Source of the DNA: Akkermansia muciniphila
GTDB taxonomy: Bacteria; Verrucomicrobiota; Verrucomicrobiia; Verrucomicrobiales; Akkermansiaceae
Assembly (NCBI GenBank): GCA_945870545.1
Contig: CAMBTF010000116.1
Coordinates: 1 to 6,052 of the forward strand
Length of the DNA: 6,052 bases
Direction: 5' to 3'
Position 1 is the stretch's first letter; every line of letters starts with the position of its first letter. A program made the position numbers and the translations under genes. Shown here piece after piece: positions 1-4,579 of the stretch. The notes beneath the pieces are model-generated. The model was not told the DNA's origin. It made no database searches and saw only the letters and a program-made list of their open reading frames with translations.

Positions 1-3
1 CAT
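1..3 (-). CDS. possible start codon of next operon gene (cut by window edge)
   Basis: On the minus strand an ATG occupies the last three bases of the window, one base after the TGA stop of the 211-residue secreted protein. Such spacing is typical of the next gene in a tightly packed operon. A GAGGGG lies about 13 bases upstream inside the end of the previous gene, somewhat far for a ribosome binding site. Only the start codon is visible, so the product cannot be named. In related genomes, neighbours of DUF4175-like genes often include MoxR ATPase, DUF58 or von Willebrand-type proteins, but nothing here shows that. Confidence 0.3.
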
Positions 4-4
4 A

Positions 5-640
5 TCAAGGTGCTTTCCCCTCCAGTCCGCGGTTGTAGGCATCGAGAGCTTGCTGGAACTCGCGCGGCAGACTCTTGCCCGCGTTGCCCGCCGCCTTGGG
101 CACAGTGCGTTCCTCGGTTTTACCGCCTGCGTTGCCGCTGTCCGAGTCGTTAGCGGTGTCGGAATCACCGGTCTGGCCTTCCCCCGCCTGATCGCCCGGT
201 TTGTCGCCTTTTCCTTTTTTGCCCTTACCTTCTCCCTCGCCCTCTTTCTTACCCATCATCCGCTCCATCATTTCCATCATCGCGCTGCCCGATTCTCCAC
301 CTTTCCCCTGCTGTTGCTTCTTTTTCGCTGCCTGATGGATTTTCTCGATGATCTCCGTCTGCGCGGCGATGGTAGTGCCACCGGTATCCTTTTCCACGAG
401 GAAATCCGTGGTCTCGTCCATGATTCCCTCCACCTCGGTGAGGAGGTCGATCACTTCTTGCTCTGTCTGCTCGATCACAAGTTGCTGGACGTCGGCGGAA
501 AGTTCGTCCTGCTCGTCGGCAAGTTTTTCAGAACCCACGGCATGGCGCTCTAACATCCCGGCGATCTCTTTTTCCTCCTCGGAAAAAGCGGGCAGCGCGG
601 CGGTGATCAGGAAAAAGGATATGGATAGGGTCGTTCTCAT
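5..640 (-). CDS. secreted low-complexity protein, partner of the DUF4175-like protein
   Basis: The 211-residue product starts with a clear signal peptide: Arg2, a hydrophobic core at residues 5-16 and a likely type I cleavage after Ala-Phe-Ser (about residue 20). It is therefore probably periplasmic, with no lipobox cysteine. The mature part is acidic and helical (21-110), followed by a Gln/Lys run (106-113), a methionine-rich helix (119-129), a Lys/Glu/Gly/Asp tail (130-190) that should be disordered, and a short conserved-looking end, SLPREFQQALDAYNRGL (190-206). From memory, an LP-x-(E/Y)-x(n)-aromatic ending recurs in small proteins encoded beside DUF4175-like genes in planctomycetes and verrucomicrobia. 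The start overlaps the stop of the upstream gene as ATGA, so translation is probably coupled, and no Shine-Dalgarno is seen. The role is unknown; a structural partner of the membrane protein in the envelope is the simplest inference. Confidence 0.8.
   Translation of the reverse strand: MRTTLSISFFLITAALPAFSEEEKEIAGMLERHAVGSEKLADEQDELSADVQQLVIEQTEQEVIDLLTEVEGIMDETTDFLVEKDTGGTTIAAQTEIIEKIHQAAKKKQQQGKGGESGSAMMEMMERMMGKKEGEGEGKGKKGKGDKPGDQAGEGQTGDSDTANDSDSGNAGGKTEERTVPKAAGNAGKSLPREFQQALDAYNRGLEGKAP
637..640 (-). promoter_or_regulatory. ATGA stop/start overlap (translational coupling)
   Basis: The TGA that ends the DUF4175-like gene (639-637) shares two bases with the ATG that starts the secreted protein (640-638). 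The bases before the ATG carry no purine-rich ribosome binding site, so the downstream start most likely depends on ribosomes terminating here. Confidence 0.75.
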
Positions 641-3291
641 TCGTTGGTTGGTGCAAGGGTTCCAGCGTCCCGCTTGAGTTGTTCCAGCACACGCGTGCGG
701 GCGCGGAGATCCTGTTGCTGCTGGGTCATTTTCATCACCCGCAGCATGAACTCGAAATCCTCATCCTCCGGGCTGGCACCGCCACCCCCGCCGCCGCCCC
801 CTCCGCCGCCGCCGTCCTCCTTGTTCACTTCATCGCCCAGGATAGCCGCCCACTTATCAAGTTTGGCGGCCCAGAGCTTCGCCCCCTCGGTCGCCGTGTA
901 GGAATGGTGGATCTGAAGCTTCGTGCGCACCTCCTCTAGGCCAATGTTGATCTTGGAGTCACGCATCTGTTCCATGACCTCCTTGAAAGCGGCATCGCCA
1001 GTGCGGGCATGGTAGTGGCCGAGGTCTTCCTGGATCCAACGCACGTCGGCGGCGGTGACGGCCTGCTGCCGGGCCGTGTCGGTCATCTTCATCTGGTCGC
1101 TAGGGTTCAGCTTGTCGTAGTATTCGCCGATCAGGTTGCGGGCAAACGTCTCGATCAATGTTCCTGAGATTCCGTTCTGTTCCGTGGCGGCTTTCTTGAG
1201 GCGGCTCACGAAGGTGCTCGCCTCGAAGCGCTTGTTCGCATCGTTCGCCTGCTCCACCGCCTTCTTCATTTTCTCGACGACCTTCTTCTGTTTCTCGACT
1301 GCCTCTTTGATGTCCTCTTCGGTCTTCTCGTCGGTGTTGGATGGCTCCTGTGCTTCCTGCAATTCATCGCGGACTTCGGGCACATCCTTGTCGGCGAGCT
1401 CCTGCATGGACTTGAGTGCGTCCGCCATTTTCTGCATCGTCTCCTTGTCGATCTCGCCGTTGCGCGCCGAGCCTTTCATGACTTCCTCCATCTTCTCCTT
1501 GAGCTCCTGCATCCGTTGGGCGCTCTCGCTTTCCGCCTGCTCCTGCGCATCAAGGCGCTTGCGGTTTTCCTCCTTCTTCATTTCCTCCGCGCTCAGGTCA
1601 TCGAGACGTTGGTTCTCGTCGAGATTGTTCAGCTCCTTGCGTGCGAGATCCTCCAGCTCACTGATCGTGCGATCGAACTGAGATTTCAGCATCTGCTGGT
1701 GTTCCTCGCGGGTCAGGATATACAGGACGACTGGCTCCGAGTAGATCCGTCCACGCCCCGGATAGAGATCTGCGGAAAACGCGCGGATCGCGAGGCGCTG
1801 CGGGCCGATCCCAAACGCGGCGGGAGAGAACACAACAGGCTTCATGATGCGGCGCTCTTCGGGCGCGCCTTTGGCGAGGACAAGCTCGCCTTTCACTTCG
1901 GGAACCTCACCCGGTGTCGCGACGAGGCTCTCCCACTCGATGCCCGCTTCCTTCAGGCCGAAATCATCCTCGCACAGGATTTCGAAATCAATGGACTCCT
2001 CGGGCAGGATTGCTTTTTGCCGATCGATACCCTGCGTGTAGGCCACAGGTGGTGAGTCCTTCACAGCATCCACGCGCAGGCGGAAATCCGATCCGCCGGC
2101 GAGGCCGAATTCATCCACCCAGGAGAATGGAAGCTCGAAAGGCACATGACCGACCTCGATCTCGGCGGTTTTCGCTTTCTGTCCGGAAATTTTCAGCGCG
2201 CCCTGCATCGGTTCGAAGGGGATTTCGGCGGGAATCTCCCCGGATGCCTTGCCCGGACCGAACGCTCCGGAACGCACCTTGCGGCTCAGATCCATTTCAA
2301 AAACAAGCCGGCTGCCCTCGACAAGGTTCAGCGCGCCGGTGGTGAGCTCCAGCGTGCGGTCCGGCAGGTTCATGTAGGCGGGCGATGCCACGAAAGCCCT
2401 CGTGCTCATCACGTTGGGACGTTGCAGCGGCTCGACTTTCAAGGAATGCCGCAGGTCGCCGATGCGGAAAATCACCATCCCTTTGTCCTGCTGTCCGGGG
2501 AAACGGAACACATAGCGGTCGCCCGCGAGCTTCGCGCCGATCTCGGGTTGCAAGCCGTATTGGCCGAGCGCGTCCGAAGGGCGTTGTTCCGAGGTTTTCG
2601 CCAGTTTCAGCACCACATCGAATGCCTCGCCGTAGGGAACCGCGAGATAGGCGGGGGGGGTCTCAAGCTGGGTGAAGGTGTATCTCTCGACATCGGAAAA
2701 CGGCATCAACCAGCGTTCGAGCGCATTGAGGCCAGCCTTGGGTGTCGCGAGGAAAGCTCCCGAAACCACAAGCATGAGAGCAAGCGCGGCCAGAGCCCAT
2801 TTGCGATGCCTCGGCACGGGCAGCGCGTCGTCGAGCTGGCGTTTCCCCGCCTCCGCCGCGACCACCTCCATCGCCGCCGCACGCAGCCTGGGGGAAAGCG
2901 AATCGCCCGCCTCGGTCTGGCCTTGCAGCTCGATCACCCCAAGCAACCGATCGCCGAGACCGGGGTATCGTTTCGCGATGAGCCGCGCGAGCTGTTCCTC
3001 GCGGCGGTGCCCCCATACCCAACGATACAACCAGTAAGGCGCAAAGCCACCGAACAGCGAAACTCCGCCCAGCAGGATCACCAGCCGCGCCCAACCGGGC
3101 GTTTGCCAGATGCGGTCGAGGCCATAGATCAAAAGGAAAGAAACCAGCAACCCGATGAACCCGGCCGCTACCGCCTCCATCACCTTGCGCCGCCAGAGCT
3201 GCTGCCGGAAATCCTCAAGCTGCTTGCGCAGACTTTCGGGAATCGCGTTTCGGTCGGTAGATGAATTATCGGACATGGAGTGGCATGGCAT
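637..3291 (-). CDS. DUF4175-like three-helix membrane protein with large periplasmic coiled-coil region
   Basis: The 884-residue product has two adjacent transmembrane helices (about 38-58 and 66-92) and a third at about 164-183. Arg/Lys-rich flanks (WRRK 33-36, WGHRRE 93-98, RHRK 161-164) put the N-terminus and the 93-163 segment in the cytoplasm and about 700 residues outside. The segment YPGLGDRLLGVIEL (109-122) matches my memory of the DUF4175-type signature. Beta-rich, Ig-like stretches follow (about 200-525), with DEFGL (393-397) and DDFGL (442-446), then a long charged coiled coil (about 530-690), a helical domain (690-820), 12 glycines (827-838) and a final helix (845-874) ending near TQQQQDLRARTRVLEQL. 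Full-length DUF4175 proteins are of this general size. Function is unknown; tandem location with a secreted protein suggests an envelope complex. A second in-frame ATG at 3276 (Met6) could be the true start; neither has a good ribosome binding site. A run of eight C (2660-2653, minus strand) lies inside the frame at residues 211-213. Confidence 0.8.
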   Translation of the reverse strand: MPCHSMSDNSSTDRNAIPESLRKQLEDFRQQLWRRKVMEAVAAGFIGLLVSFLLIYGLDRIWQTPGWARLVILLGGVSLFGGFAPYWLYRWVWGHRREEQLARLIAKRYPGLGDRLLGVIELQGQTEAGDSLSPRLRAAAMEVVAAEAGKRQLDDALPVPRHRKWALAALALMLVVSGAFLATPKAGLNALERWLMPFSDVERYTFTQLETPPAYLAVPYGEAFDVVLKLAKTSEQRPSDALGQYGLQPEIGAKLAGDRYVFRFPGQQDKGMVIFRIGDLRHSLKVEPLQRPNVMSTRAFVASPAYMNLPDRTLELTTGALNLVEGSRLVFEMDLSRKVRSGAFGPGKASGEIPAEIPFEPMQGALKISGQKAKTAEIEVGHVPFELPFSWVDEFGLAGGSDFRLRVDAVKDSPPVAYTQGIDRQKAILPEESIDFEILCEDDFGLKEAGIEWESLVATPGEVPEVKGELVLAKGAPEERRIMKPVVFSPAAFGIGPQRLAIRAFSADLYPGRGRIYSEPVVLYILTREEHQQMLKSQFDRTISELEDLARKELNNLDENQRLDDLSAEEMKKEENRKRLDAQEQAESESAQRMQELKEKMEEVMKGSARNGEIDKETMQKMADALKSMQELADKDVPEVRDELQEAQEPSNTDEKTEEDIKEAVEKQKKVVEKMKKAVEQANDANKRFEASTFVSRLKKAATEQNGISGTLIETFARNLIGEYYDKLNPSDQMKMTDTARQQAVTAADVRWIQEDLGHYHARTGDAAFKEVMEQMRDSKINIGLEEVRTKLQIHHSYTATEGAKLWAAKLDKWAAILGDEVNKEDGGGGGGGGGGGGASPEDEDFEFMLRVMKMTQQQQDLRARTRVLEQLKRDAGTLAPTNE
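778..813 (-). repeat. 12-codon polyglycine tract in the DUF4175-like gene
   Basis: Twelve consecutive glycine codons (mostly GGC, with GGA, GGG and GGT) encode residues 827-838. They separate the helical domain from the C-terminal helix and probably act as a flexible linker. The codons are mixed, so this is not a pure trinucleotide repeat, but the tract is GC-rich enough to vary in length between strains. Confidence 0.9.
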
Positions 3292-3301
3292 TCTTCATGC
3301 C
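3287..3301. repeat. short inverted repeat over the start of the DUF4175-like gene
   Basis: GGCAT (3287-3291) and ATGCC (3297-3301) form a perfect 5-bp inverted repeat around a 5-base loop. The first annotated ATG of the 884-residue gene (3291-3289) lies inside one arm. In mRNA the hairpin could mask that start and favour the in-frame ATG at 3276. The arms are short, so chance is a real possibility. Confidence 0.3.
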
Positions 3302-3401
3302 GTTAAAAGGGTTGCGCAAATGTGGCAGGGATACGCGGCAACTCCAGCAGTTTTCTCGCCATGGGGCGGTGAATTTATGATCGCTTTCCCCGGGATGCGG
3401 A
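3292..3401. other. 110-bp spacer between the nuclease-like and DUF4175-like genes
   Basis: Both flanking genes are on the minus strand. I see no stem followed by a T-run that would act as an intrinsic terminator, so read-through from the 329-residue gene is possible. The spacer holds the 8-bp palindrome TTGCGCAA (3312-3319) and an AT-rich CATAAA on the minus strand near 3374-3379, which is only a weak -10 candidate without a matching -35 element. Confidence 0.5.
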
Positions 3402-4391
3402 TCACTCATCCTTGAAAGGCTCCGCCCTACGCGCTTCGATGCAGTTCGTCAGCCAGCGCATCAGCTTGTCGGCCTCCTCGGATTCCGTGCGCATCGAGCC
3501 GAGCGCCGCCCAATCGAGGTGCGGGCGCGACTGCACCGGCGCGATGCGGTGGATCTCGAGCTTCGACATGATCGCCTCCGTCTCCTTGGGGTGCGCGTTG
3601 AGGATCTGCGCCGGACGCGGCAGTTCGTCGAGCACCTCCGCCGTCAGCCCGAACGACACCACGCCGACTCCATAGGTCGAGCTGAGTTTCCGCAAGCCGT
3701 CCGCCAACGCCTCGTCCTCCACCGGCCCCGCGTAGATGAGCTCGCCGCCTTGCGCCCACATGGAGACGGAGAGCGCCTGGAAAAAATCCTCGCGGTAGGA
3801 CATCAGCGAGGGCAAAAGCCGGAGCCGCGCCGAGTGCAGGCGGAAAGGCGCGAGTCCCAGCCGTTGCTTGAGGGCAAGCATCGAATCATCCAGTGACATC
3901 TCCTCGTCCGGCGAACCGCCCGTTTCCCAATCGACGAGCACCAACTCCGGATACTTCCAGAGATTACCGATCGGCGAGGTGGCGGCGAAGGGATCGCGAA
4001 AGGCGAAGGGAAAACGCCCGTTGATCTCGTAATAGCGGGTCACCACCGCGCGGAACTTGCGGATGCGCAGCATCGCGTTGTCCACGGTAGTCTCATTTCC
4101 ACTGAGATCATCCAGCCGCCCTTGAGTCCACGCCAGCAGCTCCTGAGCACCGGAAAGCGCGGGCAGCGGCTCGCTGCGGCGATAGTATCCCTGCCCCTTC
4201 TCCACCTTCGCGATCGCCGATGCGGGATCGCAGGACATGATCGAGAAATGGTATCTTAGCGAGGCGTCCGAATAGTTACCCGCGAGGTTGCGCCGCGCCA
4301 ACCGGATCAGCTCCGTGCCCTTGATCGCCTCGGCGGGATTGTTCGGCAACAGCGCGGGCAAGATTTCGTTCAACTGCTTTCGGAGGCTCAT
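3402..4391 (-). CDS. COG2958/HrgA-like restriction-endonuclease-fold protein, active site apparently degenerate
   Basis: The 329-residue product has a helical N-terminus (about 4-72) ending in GYYRR, consistent with a winged helix-turn-helix of the HARE-HTH type. The later part fits my memory of the COG2958/HrgA family: LWKYPELVLVDW (144-155) sits where that family has W-x-PD-V, REDFFQALSVSMWAQGGELIYAG (200-222) resembles the FFQAVSNSSWAxxGYLVA block, and LADGLRKLSSTYGVGVVSF (229-247) resembles the EL-x-RLS-x-xGIGVI block, followed by HLDW (291-294). This points to a PD-(D/E)XK-type nuclease fold after a DNA-binding head. However, the expected Glu-x-Lys appears as SARLR (187-191), so catalysis is doubtful. 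No signal peptide or membrane helix is seen, so it should be cytoplasmic. The ATG follows a run of seven C with no Shine-Dalgarno. It is divergent from the SNF2-like gene. The family call is from memory; a plain DNA-binding protein is the alternative. Confidence 0.55.
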   Translation of the reverse strand: MSLRKQLNEILPALLPNNPAEAIKGTELIRLARRNLAGNYSDASLRYHFSIMSCDPASAIAKVEKGQGYYRRSEPLPALSGAQELLAWTQGRLDDLSGNETTVDNAMLRIRKFRAVVTRYYEINGRFPFAFRDPFAATSPIGNLWKYPELVLVDWETGGSPDEEMSLDDSMLALKQRLGLAPFRLHSARLRLLPSLMSYREDFFQALSVSMWAQGGELIYAGPVEDEALADGLRKLSSTYGVGVVSFGLTAEVLDELPRPAQILNAHPKETEAIMSKLEIHRIAPVQSRPHLDWAALGSMRTESEEADKLMRWLTNCIEARRAEPFKDE

Positions 4392-4398
4392 AAGGGGG

Positions 4399-4432
4399 GG
4401 AAGATTCGGGAACCGCTCCCATCCAATCTTCC
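4399..4432. repeat. nested inverted repeat in the leader of the nuclease-like gene
   Basis: GGAAGATT (4399-4406) and AATCTTCC (4425-4432) are perfect 8-bp arms. Inside them GGGA (4408-4411) and TCCC (4417-4420) form a second 4-bp stem around a 5-base loop. In the minus-strand transcript the structure would end seven bases before the ATG at 4391, over the ribosome landing site. It has no U-run, so it does not look like a terminator. An alternative pairing of GGGAAG (4398-4403) with CTTCCC (4435-4440) is mutually exclusive with the outer stem. An operator for a dimeric regulator between the divergent genes is the other reading. Confidence 0.5.
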
Positions 4433-4503
4433 GGCTTCCCAGCCATCAAGCGCTTTCTTCGGGGAGCGTTGCCGCACGCATCACGCCACCGCGAAACTTC
4501 CTA

Positions 4504-4533
4504 TTGCGCGAATCCATTTTTCCACCTTAAACT
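4504..4533 (+). promoter_or_regulatory. weak sigma70-like promoter candidate for the SNF2-like gene
   Basis: TTGCGC (4504-4509) and TAAACT (4528-4533) each match four of six consensus positions, with an 18-base spacer, and lie 46 bases before the ATG at 4580. The spacer between them is the most AT-rich part of the intergenic region. Both boxes are imperfect and sigma preferences of this organism are unknown. Confidence 0.25.
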
Positions 4534-4579
4534 ACCCGCCCGGCATTTTAGCCACATCTACTCTCATCTCCACGAGCCT

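Noticed and set aside
50..553. 167-codon plus-strand open frame antisense to the secreted-protein gene
   Set aside because: Its Phe/Leu/His-rich sequence is what the reverse of the Lys/Glu/Gly tail would give; the minus-strand frame has a clean signal peptide and operon placement.
2146..3264. 372-codon plus-strand open frame antisense to the DUF4175-like gene
   Set aside because: It is rich in Arg, His and Gln, has no recognisable domain and lies fully within the well-supported minus-strand gene.
3266..3298. 10-codon minus-strand frame (MKNAMPLHVR) overlapping the start of the DUF4175-like gene
   Set aside because: It is in a different frame and lacks a ribosome binding site. An upstream-frame role cannot be supported from sequence alone.
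3303..3362. 19-codon minus-strand frame (MARKLLELPRIPATFAQPF) in the spacer before the DUF4175-like gene, a possible leader peptide
   Set aside because: No ribosome binding site, no run of regulatory codons and no attenuator-like stem; expected by chance in a 110-bp spacer.
3383..3396. CCCGGG-centred GC-rich element considered as a terminator after the nuclease-like gene
   Set aside because: The palindrome is only six bases, with no loop and no following T-run on the minus strand.
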